A DNA stretch of 64,000 nucleotides from Chitiniphilus shinanonensis DSM 23277 (lineage in GTDB: Bacteria; Pseudomonadota; Gammaproteobacteria; Burkholderiales; Chitinibacteraceae), in assembly GCF_000374805.1 (NCBI RefSeq), contig NZ_KB895341.1:107451-171450 (forward strand), read 5' to 3'. Shown piece after piece: positions 46,743 to 57,152 of this stretch. Under the pieces are notes generated by a model. The model was given only the letters and a program-made list of their open reading frames with translations. It was not told the DNA's origin and did no database searches. A program made the position numbers and the translations under genes. Every line of letters begins with the position of its first letter. The first letter of the stretch is position 1.

Positions 46743-48620
46743 ATGCAATCCCTCAAAACGAAGTTGACGGTGTTCGTGGCCGCATTGCTCGTGGTGCTCA
46801 CGCTGATTCTCAGCACCACCATGTACGTGAGCATGCGTTCGCAGATCGACGACGGCCTGCAAAACGAGATCCAGGGCACCGCCCAGGGCTACGAATCGAT
46901 GCTGCGCACCTGGGTTCAGGACAAGGGCCAGATCGTCACCTCGCTGGCGCAGTCGCTACGCACCGCGCCCGACCCCGTGCCGGCACTGCAACTGGCCGCC
47001 GGCTCGGCCAAGTTCGACAGCGCCTACCTCGGCACGCCGGACAAGCGGATGATCGAAAGCCGCAAGCTCGGCCTGCCCGACGACTACGATCCGACCAGCC
47101 GCCCCTGGTACAAGCAGGCGCAGGCGGAGGATCGCACCATCCTGACCCCGCCCTACATCGATGCGTCGAGCGGCCGGCTGATGTTCTCGTTCGCCGCGCC
47201 GGTCAAGGGCGAGGACGGCTCGTTCAAGGGCGTGACCGCGGCCGACATCTTCCTCGACGACGTGGTCCAGGACGTGCTCGCCATCAAGCTCAACGGCGGC
47301 GGCTACGCCATGCTGCTGGGCGACGACGGCTCGCTGCTGGTCCATCCGAACCAACAACTGGTGCTCAAGTCGGCGCAGGAACTGTCGCCCACGCTGACGC
47401 CCGAACTGCTCAAGTCGCTGACCGCCCACCCGCGCCTGACGGAGATCAGGCTCAAGGACGGCAGCTCGCAGTTCTTCTACCTGAAGACCGTGCCCGGCAC
47501 CGGCCTCAGCCTGGGGATGATGATCGACCGCGCCCAGGTGCAGGCGCCGCTGACGCGCCTGCTGGCGATCATGGCGGCGATCACCATCGGTGTGCTGCTG
47601 GTGGCGGTGCCGCTGGCGGGCTTCGTGGTGAACCATATGCTCAAGGGCCTGGGGCGCCTGAGCGTGGCGCTGAACGAGATCGCGGAAGGTGGTGGCGACC
47701 TGACCCGCAAGCTGGGCGTCGAGGGCAACGACGAAGTGGCCGGCGCCGCGGGGGCGTTCAACCGCTTCGCCGAGCAGTTGCGCGGCATGTTCAGCGAGAT
47801 CCAGGGCGAATCGGCGCGGCTGACCTCGGGCGTGAGCGACATCAACGACGTGGTGCGCCTGCTATCCGGCGATTCGCAACGGTTGTCCACGCTGGCCGGC
47901 GAGATCATCGAGCAGATCACCGCCAGCACCAGCCACATCGCCGACAGCGTCAGCGACACCAACAACCTGGTGGGCGACACCGACAAGCTGTCGAACGAAT
48001 CGGCCGCCGCCATGCGCGAAGTGGCCGAAGAGATCACCAAGTCGGCGCACGAGGTGGAAAACCTGGCCTCGCTGCTCGACAGCCTGTCGCGACGCTCGCA
48101 GGACATCAGCGGCATCATCCAGGTGATCCGCGAGATTGCCGACCAGACCAACATGCTGGCGCTGAACGCCGCCATCGAGGCGGCCCGCGCCGGCGAGCAG
48201 GGCCGCGGCTTCGCCGTGGTGGCCGACGAGGTGCGCAAGCTGGCCGAGCGCACCAGCGAGGCCACGGTGGAGATCACCACGCTGATCGACGGCGTGCGCA
48301 GCGAAAGCGAGGCGGCGGTGGTCAACATGCAGAAGACCCACCAGGCGGTGCAGGCTGGCGTCAAGCTGTCGCACGTCGCCGCCGACAAGGTGGCGCACAT
48401 CCGCGGCAACATGGAGCACGTGCTGCGCCGCGTCAGCGAGATCGCCGTCGCCACCCGCCAGCAGCAGGACGCCACCGCCGTGATGCGGCAAAGCGCCGAG
48501 GGCGCCACCTTGCAGATGCACGAATCCACCGCCGCGCTGCAAAAGGCCACCAACGCCGCCGACGAACTGGGCAAGCTCGCCACCTTCCTGCGCGACATGT
48601 TCAGCAAGTTCCGCCTGTAG
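46743..48620 (+). CDS. Methyl-accepting chemotaxis protein with Cache sensor (copy 1)
   Basis: The 625-residue receptor has a membrane segment at residues about 8-28, a periplasmic double-Cache domain ([32 protein letters not shown]), a second membrane segment near 280-300 and HAMP. A full cytoplasmic signalling region follows, with the conserved tip [20 protein letters not shown]. It passes ligand binding to CheA/CheW. Double-Cache domains of this form often bind amino acids or other small organic compounds; the ligand is not readable. The next gene is a close paralogue. Confidence 0.94.
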   Translation: MQSLKTKLTVFVAALLVVLTLILSTTMYVSMRSQIDDGLQNEIQGTAQGYESMLRTWVQDKGQIVTSLAQSLRTAPDPVPALQLAAGSAKFDSAYLGTPDKRMIESRKLGLPDDYDPTSRPWYKQAQAEDRTILTPPYIDASSGRLMFSFAAPVKGEDGSFKGVTAADIFLDDVVQDVLAIKLNGGGYAMLLGDDGSLLVHPNQQLVLKSAQELSPTLTPELLKSLTAHPRLTEIRLKDGSSQFFYLKTVPGTGLSLGMMIDRAQVQAPLTRLLAIMAAITIGVLLVAVPLAGFVVNHMLKGLGRLSVALNEIAEGGGDLTRKLGVEGNDEVAGAAGAFNRFAEQLRGMFSEIQGESARLTSGVSDINDVVRLLSGDSQRLSTLAGEIIEQITASTSHIADSVSDTNNLVGDTDKLSNESAAAMREVAEEITKSAHEVENLASLLDSLSRRSQDISGIIQVIREIADQTNMLALNAAIEAARAGEQGRGFAVVADEVRKLAERTSEATVEITTLIDGVRSESEAAVVNMQKTHQAVQAGVKLSHVAADKVAHIRGNMEHVLRRVSEIAVATRQQQDATAVMRQSAEGATLQMHESTAALQKATNAADELGKLATFLRDMFSKFRL

Positions 48621-48938
48621 GCGGCTACCACCGCCGCGGGCCGCCCGGTCCGCCGCGAACCAAGGCCGGGATACCGCGAGGTGCCCGGCCTTGTGTTTTG
48701 CCGCCGCCTCCACGGCACCTCGCTCCATCCCTTCCGGCGTGGCACAGCCATTGCCTGCGCCCTCGCCCCGGAGTCGCGGCGCAGCGCCCGCCATCCGCGC
48801 GCGCCAAAGAAATCCCGACAGCCGACGCAAGGTAGATCAAACATCGCATTCGCCGACCTTGGCGAAAACCAATGGTTATCCCTATGCTGCGTTAAAAGCC
48901 GTGCGCGGCGAAGAACACATCATAAGCAGGGGCAAACC
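48621..48938 (+). other. Intergenic region between the two chemoreceptors
   Basis: The 318-bp gap contains the terminator of the first receptor and a possible promoter for the second (TTGGCG 48859-48864, 18-bp spacer, TATGCT 48883-48888). No ORF here is convincing. Confidence 0.45.
48662..48692 (+). terminator. Terminator of chemoreceptor copy 1
   Basis: AAGGCCGGG and CCCGGCCTT form a 9-bp stem around a 13-base loop, followed by GTGTTTTG. It lies about 40 bp after the stop codon. Confidence 0.6.
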
Positions 48939-50825
48939 ATGAAATCCTTACGGGCCAAGTTGACGGCGTTCGTCGCCGTCCTTACGGTCGTGCTGACCGC
49001 CATGCTCACGCTGGCCGCCTACAGCCGGATGCGGGTGGAGATCGTCGATCACGGTCTGACCAACGAGATCCGCGGCGTCGGCCAGGGTTACCAGTCGATG
49101 CTGCGCACCTGGGTCAAGGACAAGGAACTGATCGTCAGCGCGCTGTCGCAATCGCTGAGCACCGCCTCCGAACCCACCCCCGCACTGCAACAGGCGGCCC
49201 AGGCCGCCGGTTTCGACAGCGCCTATCTCGGCCAGCCCGACAAAGCGATGCGCACCAGCCGCCCGCTGGACCTGCCCGCCGACTACGACCCCACCGGCCG
49301 CCCGTGGTACCAGCAGGCGCTGGCGGCCGGCCATACCATCCTCACCCCGCCCTACGTCGATGCGTCGAGCAAGCGGCTGATCTTCTCCTTCGCCGCACCG
49401 GTCAAGGCGCCCGACGGCACGCTCAAGGGCGTGGCGGCGGCCGACATCTTCCTCGACGACGTGGTCAAGGACGTACTGGCGATCCAGCTCACCGGCGACG
49501 GCAGCGCCTTTCTGCTGGGCGACGACGGCACGGTGCTGGCGCACGCCGACGGGCAATACGTGCTCAAGCCCACCACCGCCGTCTCGGCGCAGCTGACGCC
49601 CGAGCTGCTCAAGCGCCTGGCCGCCACGCCCGCGCTGGCCGAGATCGAGATCGCCGGCGTCGACAAGTTCTTCTATCTGCAACCCGTCACCGGCACCGGC
49701 CTGCAACTGGGGCTGGTGATCGACCGCGACAAGGCGCTGGCACCGCTGCGCACGCTGCTGATGCTGTGCCTGGGCGCCATGCTGGTGGTGCTGGTGCTGG
49801 TGGTGCCGCTGGCCAGCTTCGTGGTGAACCGCATGCTGGTGGGGCTGTCGCGGCTGCGCAATGCGCTGAACGAGATCGCGCAGGGCGGCGGCGACCTGAC
49901 CCGCAAACTGGAGCTGAACGGCGAGGACGAGATCGCCGAGGCCGCCAACGCTTTCAACCGCTTCACCGACCAGTTGCGGCAGATGTTCCGCGACATCCAG
50001 CGCGAGACCGAACGCCTGACGCTGGGGGTGCGCGACATCAACGACGTGGTGCGGCAGCTGTCCGGTGATTCGGAACGGTTATCGGCCTTGGCCGCCGCCA
50101 ACGGCGCCACCATCGAGCAGATCACCGTCAGCATCAGCCACATCGCCGACAGCGCGCGCTACGCCAATCAACTGGTGACCAGCACCGGCGCGCTGTCCAG
50201 CGAATCGTCGGCCTCGGTGCAGGAGGTGGCCGGCGAAGTGGGCCGCTCCGCCGCGGAGGTGGAAAACCTGGCGACGCTGCTCGAAGGGCTGTCGCGGCGC
50301 TCGCAGGACATCAGCGGCATCATCCAGGTGATCCGCGAGATCGCCGACCAGACCAACCTGCTGGCGCTGAACGCCGCCATCGAGGCGGCTCGCGCCGGCG
50401 AACAGGGGCGCGGCTTCGCCGTGGTGGCCGACGAGGTGCGCAAGCTGGCCGAACGCACCAGCCAGGCCACGGTGCAGATCACCGGCCTGATCGAGGGCGT
50501 GCGCACCGAGAGCGAGGCGGCGGTCAACAACATGCAGAAGACGCATGCCGCGGTGCAGAGCGGCGTACAGCTGTCCACCCATGCCGCCAGCAGGATCGCC
50601 GGCATCCGCGGCAACATGGAAGAGATGATGATCAAGATCGGCGACATCGCCGACGCCACCCGCGAGCAGCAGAACGCCACCACCGCCATGGCGCAGAGCG
50701 CCGAGCACATCACCAGCCAGATGACCGAAACCGACGCCGCGCTGCACCAGGCGACCCACGCCGCCAACGAGCTGAACCAGCTGGCCAGCTTCCTGCGCGA
50801 GATGTTCGGCAAGTTCCGGCTGTAG
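48939..50825 (+). CDS. Methyl-accepting chemotaxis protein with Cache sensor (copy 2)
   Basis: The 628-residue receptor is a close paralogue of the preceding one, with the same order of membrane segment, Cache domain, membrane segment, HAMP and signalling region. Stretches such as [20 protein letters not shown] and the tip region correspond directly. The sensor domains differ more than the signalling domains, suggesting duplication followed by change of ligand. ATG 48939, preceded by AGCAGGGG, puts the first membrane segment at the N-terminus; a longer frame from 48681 is not conserved. Confidence 0.94.
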   Translation: MKSLRAKLTAFVAVLTVVLTAMLTLAAYSRMRVEIVDHGLTNEIRGVGQGYQSMLRTWVKDKELIVSALSQSLSTASEPTPALQQAAQAAGFDSAYLGQPDKAMRTSRPLDLPADYDPTGRPWYQQALAAGHTILTPPYVDASSKRLIFSFAAPVKAPDGTLKGVAAADIFLDDVVKDVLAIQLTGDGSAFLLGDDGTVLAHADGQYVLKPTTAVSAQLTPELLKRLAATPALAEIEIAGVDKFFYLQPVTGTGLQLGLVIDRDKALAPLRTLLMLCLGAMLVVLVLVVPLASFVVNRMLVGLSRLRNALNEIAQGGGDLTRKLELNGEDEIAEAANAFNRFTDQLRQMFRDIQRETERLTLGVRDINDVVRQLSGDSERLSALAAANGATIEQITVSISHIADSARYANQLVTSTGALSSESSASVQEVAGEVGRSAAEVENLATLLEGLSRRSQDISGIIQVIREIADQTNLLALNAAIEAARAGEQGRGFAVVADEVRKLAERTSQATVQITGLIEGVRTESEAAVNNMQKTHAAVQSGVQLSTHAASRIAGIRGNMEEMMIKIGDIADATREQQNATTAMAQSAEHITSQMTETDAALHQATHAANELNQLASFLREMFGKFRL

Positions 50826-51410
50826 GGCGGATCGACCTTCAAACGCGGGTGCGAAGCACGAAGGCCGGCGGGCGGCGACCAACGCAAGCCGACCTTCGCT
50901 CCCCTCGCCCGCTCCTTCCCTCGCCGGCCCGGCGACGCCGTCCCCACGGCTTTTGCTGACAAACCACAGCGGCCTGTCGTAGGCCGCTTTTTGTCGTCGC
51001 ACACCTACTGAACCCTTGCACCTCCCGCCTTGCAAGGCCGTTCCCCTACACTGTCTTTGTAGCGAATACGCCCCTTCCCGGCGAAAAAGCCGTCCTCAAA
51101 CGGACCCGAACCCAACTGATCAAGACAGATAATTTTCAACCTCGCGCTGTCAAGTTGTTGCTTGTGAGGGCAGCGACAGCATTCACATGTAAGACAAGCG
51201 CTTCCATTGCTATGACGAAAACAGCGCAGACATTGCGGCCTGTTTTCGCGCCATAGCCCGGCAGCCGTCCGGGCGGCCCCATCACAGCGAGCAGGCCAGG
51301 GAATGGCTCGCCGATGTTCACACATCCCCAACTGCGCTTCCCGGAGCCGGCGCGCCCGCGCCCCCGCTCCAACCGACGCCCCCGTGGCGAATCAAAACAA
51401 GGAGCCGACC
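50826..51410 (+). other. Intergenic region upstream of the autoinducer synthase gene
   Basis: Of this 585-bp gap the first part holds the terminator of the second chemoreceptor. The part from about 51050 to 51250 is AT-richer and probably carries the cqsA promoter. It contains tgtga and tcaca separated by 15 bp (51166-51190), too far apart for a CRP site but possibly an operator. I see no clear -35/-10 pair and no gene. Confidence 0.4.
50968..50992 (+). terminator. Rho-independent terminator of chemoreceptor copy 2
   Basis: AGCGGCCT and AGGCCGCT form a perfect 8-bp stem with a 5-base loop, followed directly by TTTT. Confidence 0.85.
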
Positions 51411-52661
51411 ATGAACACCACCCTTCCCACCGCCATCGTCAACGCCGCCGAACCCGCCTTTCTGACCGAGCGTGTCGAGCGCTACTACCGGGAACGTGTC
51501 CGCGATACCTGGGATGGCGGCCACATCATGCGCGGGCGGACTCCGGGGCGCGATGCGCTGCACCTGAGCAGCAACGACTACCTGGCGGTGGCCAACCACC
51601 CCAGCATCGTCGCCGCCGAGATCGACAGCCTGTTGCAGCACGGCAACGGCGCGATGATGTCGGGCATCTTCCTGTTCGGCGAGGCGCCGCAACTCAAGCT
51701 GGAGGCCGAGTTCGCCGCCTTCATGCAGGCCGAGGGCGGCGTGCTGTGCCAATCCGGCTACAACGCCAACGTCGGCCTGTTGCAGGCCATCGCCAACGAG
51801 CGCACCCCCGTGTACGTGGACATGTTCGCCCACATGTCGCTGTGGGAAGGCATCCGCAGCGCCGGCGCGCAGGCGGTCGCGTTCCACCACAACGATCTCG
51901 ATCACCTGGCGCGCCAGCTGCATCGGCACGGCCCGGGCGTGATCCTGGTCGATTCGGTGTACAGCACCCGCGGCGACGTGTGCCCGCTGCGCGAGGTGGC
52001 GGCGCTGGCGCAGCAGCACGGCTGCGTGCTGGTGGTGGACGAATCGCACTCGCTCGGCACCCACGGCCCGCAAGGCGCCGGCCTGGTGGTGGAACTGGGG
52101 CTGACCGGGCTGGTGCACTTCCGCACCGCCAGCCTGGCCAAGGCCTTCGCCGGGCGCGCCGGCTACATCGCGTGCTCGGCGCGCTTCGCCGAATACTTCA
52201 AGTTCGAGGCCAACCCCGCCATCTTCAGCTCGACGCTGCTGCCGCACGAAGTGGCGGGCCTGTCCGCCACGCTGAAGGTGATCCGCGAGGAGGAGTGGCG
52301 CCGCACCCGGCTGCATGCCAACGCCCGCGCGCTGCGCGCCGGCCTGGATGCGCTGGGCTACAACCTGAACGACAGCCAGACCCAGATCGTCGGGCTGGAA
52401 GCCGGCACCGAACGCCAGACCATCGCCCTGCGCGACGCGCTCGAAGCGCGCGGCATCTTCGGCTCGGTGTTCTGCGCGCCGGCCACGCCCAAGCATCGCG
52501 CGCTGATGCGGCTGTCGGTGCACGCCGCGCTGGATGAAGTGGCGCTGGCGCGCATCGTCGCCGCCTGCCGCGACCTGCGCGAGGAAGTGGGCTTCGTCGA
52601 CTGGGCCTCCACCCGCCGCCGCGCCCGCGACCGCGTGGTGGCGTTGCGCGACGCGGCCTAG
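51411..52661 (+). CDS. cqsA: Alpha-hydroxyketone autoinducer synthase, CqsA/LqsA family
   Basis: The 416-residue PLP enzyme belongs to the alpha-oxoamine synthase superfamily but carries CqsA-specific stretches: SNDYLAVANHPS, YVDMFAHMSLWEGIRSA, VDSVYSTRGDVCPL, DESHSLGTHGPQGAG, the PLP lysine in TASLAKAFAGRAG, and IFGSVFCAPAT. CqsA joins an acyl-CoA with SAM or an amino acid to make CAI-1-type ketones; LqsA makes LAI-1. ATG 51411 with AAGGAG upstream is the start, although an in-frame leader is open from 51303. The matching sensor and regulator genes lie immediately downstream on the other strand, so BioF or Kbl is rejected. Confidence 0.92.
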   Translation: MNTTLPTAIVNAAEPAFLTERVERYYRERVRDTWDGGHIMRGRTPGRDALHLSSNDYLAVANHPSIVAAEIDSLLQHGNGAMMSGIFLFGEAPQLKLEAEFAAFMQAEGGVLCQSGYNANVGLLQAIANERTPVYVDMFAHMSLWEGIRSAGAQAVAFHHNDLDHLARQLHRHGPGVILVDSVYSTRGDVCPLREVAALAQQHGCVLVVDESHSLGTHGPQGAGLVVELGLTGLVHFRTASLAKAFAGRAGYIACSARFAEYFKFEANPAIFSSTLLPHEVAGLSATLKVIREEEWRRTRLHANARALRAGLDALGYNLNDSQTQIVGLEAGTERQTIALRDALEARGIFGSVFCAPATPKHRALMRLSVHAALDEVALARIVAACRDLREEVGFVDWASTRRRARDRVVALRDAA

Positions 52662-52679
52662 GGTTTTTTTGGCGGGGCT

Positions 52680-52880
52680 GAACCCTAAGTCTTGAACCAC
52701 AGAGGACACGGAGAGTACAGAGGAACACGGAGAAAACCAGAGGAAAAGAGGGATGACGCATCCTGCGGACCTTCGGGTGGGCAGCACCATCGCGGTTTCC
52801 CCAACTCGCTCCTCTCTTCGGTTTTCTCCGTGAAACTCCGTGTTCTCCGTGTCCTCAGTGGTTCAAGGTGTGGGGTTCAG
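52680..52880. repeat. Long inverted-repeat element, copy F
   Basis: Left arm aaccctaagtcttgaaccac and the complementary right arm ending gttcaaggtgtggggttcag, each about 60 bp, with an 80-bp unrelated centre. It lies between convergent cqsA and the lqsR-like gene. Confidence 0.88.
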
Positions 52881-52903
52881 CCATCCCCAGCCACCACGCC
52901 GCC

Positions 52904-53911
52904 TCACCCCGCGCAGTCCAGTCGTTCCAGGTAGCGGCGGTACGAGCGGATGGTGCCGGGCGAGACGCCGGCCGGCTGGGGGATCAGCGCGTAGTAGTAG
53001 AGATCGCGCCCATGGAACGCTTCGGCGGGGTACAGCGCGGCGTACCAGTTGTCGTCCACCATCGGGAACTGGCGGCAGGCGTGGCGGTACAGCAGGCCGC
53101 TGCCCTGGCGCAGTGCTTCCAGCACCTGCGGCGGCGCGCCCAGGTCAAACGCCTCGTCGTGCTGCGCCACCAAGTCCTGCTCGGACAGCACCACCAGCAG
53201 TTGCGCGTTGGCGCCGTCGTCCAGCAGCAGCAGGCCGGCCGGGTCGGCGTGCACGTAGTGCTCGATCACGCCCAGCTGCCGGCACAGCCCGCCGAACCAG
53301 CCGGAGAACGCCTCGTCGCGCAGGAAGGGATGCGAGGCCAGCGCCAGCACGTTGGCCAGCGGCTGGCACAGATCGCGGAAATACGCCTGCTGCAAGGCGC
53401 GGATATCCTGGGTCAGCCGCATCACCAGATCGGGCGACTGCTTGGGCAGGAAGCGGTCGATCAGCCCCTGGTTGAACGCCTGCACCGCGATCTTCTCGTC
53501 GGCCTTGCCGGTCAGCAGAATCTTCTTCACCGCCGGATCGCGCACGTGGCGGCAGTACTCCAGCCCGTCCAGGCCGGGCATGGCGTAGTCGATCACCAGC
53601 ACCGTCACCAGATCGAAGCGGCCAGGGTTGTAGACCTCGCGCAGCACGCGCTCCAGATCGAACTCCATCAGCCGCTGGCCGGGCTGCGGGCGCTCCTGGA
53701 ACTGGAACAGCGAGCAATAGCGGTCCACCAGCGCCGACGCCGGCGGCGACTGGTTGAGCGTCGCCAGCGACACCAGCGGGTTGCTGTGCAGCCGACAGGC
53801 CAGATCGGGGTCGAGCGCCAGCGCGAGGTTGGCGAGGTAGTCGGCGTTGTCGTCGACGAACAGCACACTGCTGGGAAAGTAGAACGGAACGATGTCGCGC
53901 GGCTTGATCAC
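52904..53911 (-). CDS. lqsR: LqsR-like response regulator of the alpha-hydroxyketone system
   Basis: The 335-residue protein has an atypical receiver domain: acidic pair VLFVDDNADYL, phospho-acceptor Asp in VLVIDYAMPGLDGLEY, and LLTGKADEKIA with the conserved lysine. A C-terminal half without a known DNA-binding or enzyme motif follows, as in Legionella LqsR. The start is GTG 53911, sharing GTGA with the sensor kinase stop; the ATG at 53974 is further inside the kinase gene. The receiver is interrupted by a long insertion (FQFQERPQPGQRLMEF) before the phospho-acceptor strand. It should be phosphorylated by the adjacent kinase; its output is unknown. Confidence 0.85.
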   Translation of the reverse strand: MIKPRDIVPFYFPSSVLFVDDNADYLANLALALDPDLACRLHSNPLVSLATLNQSPPASALVDRYCSLFQFQERPQPGQRLMEFDLERVLREVYNPGRFDLVTVLVIDYAMPGLDGLEYCRHVRDPAVKKILLTGKADEKIAVQAFNQGLIDRFLPKQSPDLVMRLTQDIRALQQAYFRDLCQPLANVLALASHPFLRDEAFSGWFGGLCRQLGVIEHYVHADPAGLLLLDDGANAQLLVVLSEQDLVAQHDEAFDLGAPPQVLEALRQGSGLLYRHACRQFPMVDDNWYAALYPAEAFHGRDLYYYALIPQPAGVSPGTIRSYRRYLERLDCAG

Positions 53912-55221
53912 TTGGGCGCGGCCACCGGCAGGGTGATGGTGAAGCAGGCGTATTCGCCGAGTCGGGATTCGCATTCGATCCGGCCGTTGAACGAACGGAT
54001 CACGTTGCGGCAGAACGCCAGCCCCATGCCGGTACCGCGCACGTCGGCATCCTGGTCGTCGCTGCCGGCGCGCGAGTAATAGGCGTCGAAGATATGCGGC
54101 AGCACCTCGGGCGCCATGCCGCTGCCGCCGTCGCGGATCACAAAGCAGCCGGTGCCGTCGTCCCCGCGCATCACCCGCAGCTCGATCTCACCCTTGCCGG
54201 CCTTGGCGATGTGGTGCAGCGCGTTCTTCAGCAGGTTGAACAGCACGTGCACCATCAGCAGTTCGGTGCCGCGGAAGGTGAAATCGCGCTCGACATTCAC
54301 CCGCAGCAGCGCGCGCTCCTCCGGGGTGAACGGGTAGCGCGCCAGCGCCACCTCCAGGCAGCGCTCCATGCTGCACGGGTAGAGCCGCACTGGCGACACG
54401 CCCTGCGGCCGGGCATTCATCAGCAGCATGTCGATCATGGTGCTGGAGTAATCGACCTCGGCCTCGATGCGGCCCAGCACGTTGCGCAGCGAATCCAGGT
54501 GTGCGGCGCGCAGCGGCGGCACCGGCAGGCCGTGGCGCACCGCCTGCACGTAGCCGTCCACCAGCGTGGGCAGGTGCTGCGCCGCGCCGGCCGCGCCGGT
54601 CTTGATGCCCAGCAGCGGCGTGCGCAGTTCGTGGGCGATCGAGCTGGCGATCGACAGCATGGCGCGCGAACGCTCCTGCTTGATCATCTCGTCGCTGTAG
54701 TTGGCGGCGCCGCCCAGCACCAGGGCGAACAACAGGATGGGGATGTACTGCGCGTTGAGCGGGTCGAAGGCGATGCCATGGCCGGTGAGCATGAACAGCG
54801 CCACCGCCAGCAACGTGCCCAGGCAGGCGTGGATCGCCAGCGTCAGCCAGTCGTGCGCCAGGATCATCACGAACACCGCCGCCAGCGCCGACATGGCCCA
54901 CGCCGGCTCGCCGCCATTCATCAGCAGCATGTAGACGAAGAAGAACGGCAGGGCCAGCAGCGTGGCCACCCACCAGTAGATCGGCAGGTAGCGCTTGAGC
55001 GGCCGCGGCCACCAGCGCGCCAGCATCACCGGGATGAACAGCAGGCTGCCCACCAGGCGCAGCGGCAGGTTCTCGTAGGGTTGGGGATACAGGTAGTGCC
55101 AGACGACGTAGTAGAGCGGGAAGCCGACCACCGCCACCAGGCCGAAGATGAAAAAGCGCGGACCCAGGTAGCGCACGTTGTCCGCCACCCGTCCAAACAC
55201 CTTGCTGCTCCCTGATGTCAT
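53908..55221 (-). CDS. lqsS: CqsS/LqsS-like sensor histidine kinase
   Basis: The 437-residue protein has about six membrane segments in the N-terminal 190 residues with GFPLYYVVWHYLYPQPYENL, a stretch shared with CqsS-type CAI-1 receptors. A histidine kinase core follows: H-box SIASSIAHELRTPLLGIKTG, N-box LFNLLKNALHH, G-boxes DGGSGMAPE and GTGMGLAFC. It has no receiver domain, unlike Vibrio CqsS but like LqsS. ATG 55221 is chosen; ATG 55239 is also possible. It is translationally coupled to the lqsR-like gene. Confidence 0.88.
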   Translation of the reverse strand: MTSGSSKVFGRVADNVRYLGPRFFIFGLVAVVGFPLYYVVWHYLYPQPYENLPLRLVGSLLFIPVMLARWWPRPLKRYLPIYWWVATLLALPFFFVYMLLMNGGEPAWAMSALAAVFVMILAHDWLTLAIHACLGTLLAVALFMLTGHGIAFDPLNAQYIPILLFALVLGGAANYSDEMIKQERSRAMLSIASSIAHELRTPLLGIKTGAAGAAQHLPTLVDGYVQAVRHGLPVPPLRAAHLDSLRNVLGRIEAEVDYSSTMIDMLLMNARPQGVSPVRLYPCSMERCLEVALARYPFTPEERALLRVNVERDFTFRGTELLMVHVLFNLLKNALHHIAKAGKGEIELRVMRGDDGTGCFVIRDGGSGMAPEVLPHIFDAYYSRAGSDDQDADVRGTGMGLAFCRNVIRSFNGRIECESRLGEYACFTITLPVAAPK

Positions 55222-55612
55222 TGTTCTGGTCAGTTCCATCCCACGCACCGGACCGCGCCCCAGGCAGGTCCACCGGATCCTCGTCTCGCCGTCCCGCCAC
55301 GGCGGGAGCGAACGCAAGCATAGCCGCTCGTGCTGTCCCTAGGCCAGCGCTGCTGACTTGCCGGGTAATGCCTCGGACGGGATTGCGATCGATTTTATTG
55401 GGTTTGAACAGGGGTTTACGCCCCCTCGACAGCAAGGCAGCGCCGACTGTCCCCCCACTCCAATACGGCAATCGAGGCAAACCGTTACGCTGAGGACGGT
55501 TTTCCCGACGTTCGTCGGTCCGCCCCGCGCTCGGGCCCCCTTGTGCCGCCGTCGACACGGATTCGGGTGGCCATGACGCCGCCGGCGCCAACCGCTACGC
55601 CGGCCAGGCGCG
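55222..55612. other. Intergenic region upstream of the sensor kinase gene
   Basis: The 391-bp gap between fumC and the kinase gene holds a short GC hairpin (cccgccacggcggg, 55292-55305) and a somewhat AT-richer stretch near 55380-55410 that may carry the kinase promoter. No gene is supported. Confidence 0.35.
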
Positions 55613-57013
55613 TCAGTCCGCGCTGGGCCGGGTCATCGCCAGCGGCACGATCCAGCGTGCGTATTCCTCGTCGGTGAGATAGCCCAGCGTCAGTGCCGCT
55701 TCCTTGAGCGTGGTGCCTTCCTTGTGCGCCTTCTTGGCGATGGCGGCCGCCTTGTCGTAGCCGATGTGCCGGTTCAGCGCGGTGACCAGCATCAGGTTCT
55801 GCGCCAGGTTGGCGGCGATGCGCGGCAGGTTGGGCTCGATGCCGCGCGCGCAATGCTCGTCGAACGCCAGGCAGGCGTCGGCCAGCAGCTCGATGCTTTC
55901 CAGCACGTTGTGCACCATCACCGGCTTGTAGACATTGAGCTGGAAATTGCCCTGGCTGCCGGCGAAGGCCACCGTGGCGTCGTTGCCGAACACCTGGGCG
56001 CAGACCATGGTCATCGCCTCGCACTGGGTGGGGTTCACCTTGCCCGGCATGATCGACGAGCCCGGCTCGTTCTCCGGGATGTCGTACTCGCCGATGCCGC
56101 AGCGCGGCCCGCTGGCCAGCCAGCGCACGTCGTTGGCCATCTTGAACAGCCCGCCGGCCAGGGTGCGCAGCGCGGCCGACACCTGCACCAGCGCGTCGTG
56201 CGCCGACAGCGCGAAGAACTTGTTGGGCGCGTCGACGAAAGGCTGGCGCGTCAGCGCGGCGATGCGCGCGGCGGCGCGCGGGCCGAACTCGGGATGCGAA
56301 TTCAGCCCGGTGCCGACCGCGGTGCCGCCGATGGCCAGTTGCAGCACGCCCGGCAGCGCCTGGCGCACAGCGTCCAGGCCGAAGTCGATCTGCGCCACCC
56401 AGGCGCCGATCTCCTGCCCCACCGTGATCGGGGTGGCGTCCTGCAAGTGGGTGCGCCCGGTCTTGACCACCTCGGCGTAGTCGTCGGCCTTGCGCGCCAG
56501 CGTGTCGCGCAGCCGCGCCACGGCCGGCAGCAGCCGGCCGTGCACCTGCTCCACCACGGCGATGTGCATCGCGGTGGGAAAGGTGTCGTTGGAACTCTGG
56601 CCGCGATTGACGTGATCGTTGGGATGCACCGGCGTCTTGCTGCCCAGCCTGCCGCCGGCCAGCTCGATGGCGCGGTTGGCGATCACCTCGTTGGCGTTCA
56701 TGTTCGACTGCGTGCCCGAGCCGGTCTGGAACACCACCAGCGGAAAGTGCGCGTCGAGCACGCCCTCGATCACCTCGTCCGCCGCCTGCACGATCAGCCG
56801 CGCCACGTCCGGCGGCAGCTCGCCCAGCTCGGCGTTGGCCTCGGCCGCGGCGCGCTTGAGCAGCCCCAGCGCGCGGATCACCGGCCGCTGCCAGCGGAAG
56901 CGCGCCACGCCGATGGGAAAGTTGATGGTGGAACGCTGGGTCTGCGCCCCCCAATAGCGGTCGGCGGGCACGTCGATGGCGCCCATGGAATCGGTTTCGC
57001 TGCGCACGGTCAT
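55613..57013 (-). CDS. fumC: Class II fumarate hydratase
   Basis: FumC interconverts fumarate and malate in the TCA cycle without an Fe-S cluster. The 466-residue protein has the superfamily signature [16 protein letters not shown] and the substrate-site segments [13 protein letters not shown] and [16 protein letters not shown]. Length and start (ATG 57013) match the family. Stands alone, divergent from the PAS kinase gene. Confidence 0.97.
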   Translation of the reverse strand: MTVRSETDSMGAIDVPADRYWGAQTQRSTINFPIGVARFRWQRPVIRALGLLKRAAAEANAELGELPPDVARLIVQAADEVIEGVLDAHFPLVVFQTGSGTQSNMNANEVIANRAIELAGGRLGSKTPVHPNDHVNRGQSSNDTFPTAMHIAVVEQVHGRLLPAVARLRDTLARKADDYAEVVKTGRTHLQDATPITVGQEIGAWVAQIDFGLDAVRQALPGVLQLAIGGTAVGTGLNSHPEFGPRAAARIAALTRQPFVDAPNKFFALSAHDALVQVSAALRTLAGGLFKMANDVRWLASGPRCGIGEYDIPENEPGSSIMPGKVNPTQCEAMTMVCAQVFGNDATVAFAGSQGNFQLNVYKPVMVHNVLESIELLADACLAFDEHCARGIEPNLPRIAANLAQNLMLVTALNRHIGYDKAAAIAKKAHKEGTTLKEAALTLGYLTDEEYARWIVPLAMTRPSAD

Positions 57014-57152
57014 GGCTGGCTCCTGTGAAAGCGCTTCCCATCAAAGCTTTCTGCCGCTTGGCGTCTTCTAATCAGCAATACGTAACCAAACGGCCATGTA
57101 TGGGCAGGCGACTGACTAAGATGGACCCATTCTGCCACGCAAGGGAACGCGC

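Noticed and set aside
51166..51190. CRP-binding site upstream of cqsA
   Set aside because: The tgtga and tcaca half sites are 15 bp apart instead of the 6 bp required.
51411..52661. BioF (8-amino-7-oxononanoate synthase) or Kbl
   Set aside because: CqsA-specific stretches are present, no biotin or threonine genes are near, and the sensor/regulator pair is adjacent.
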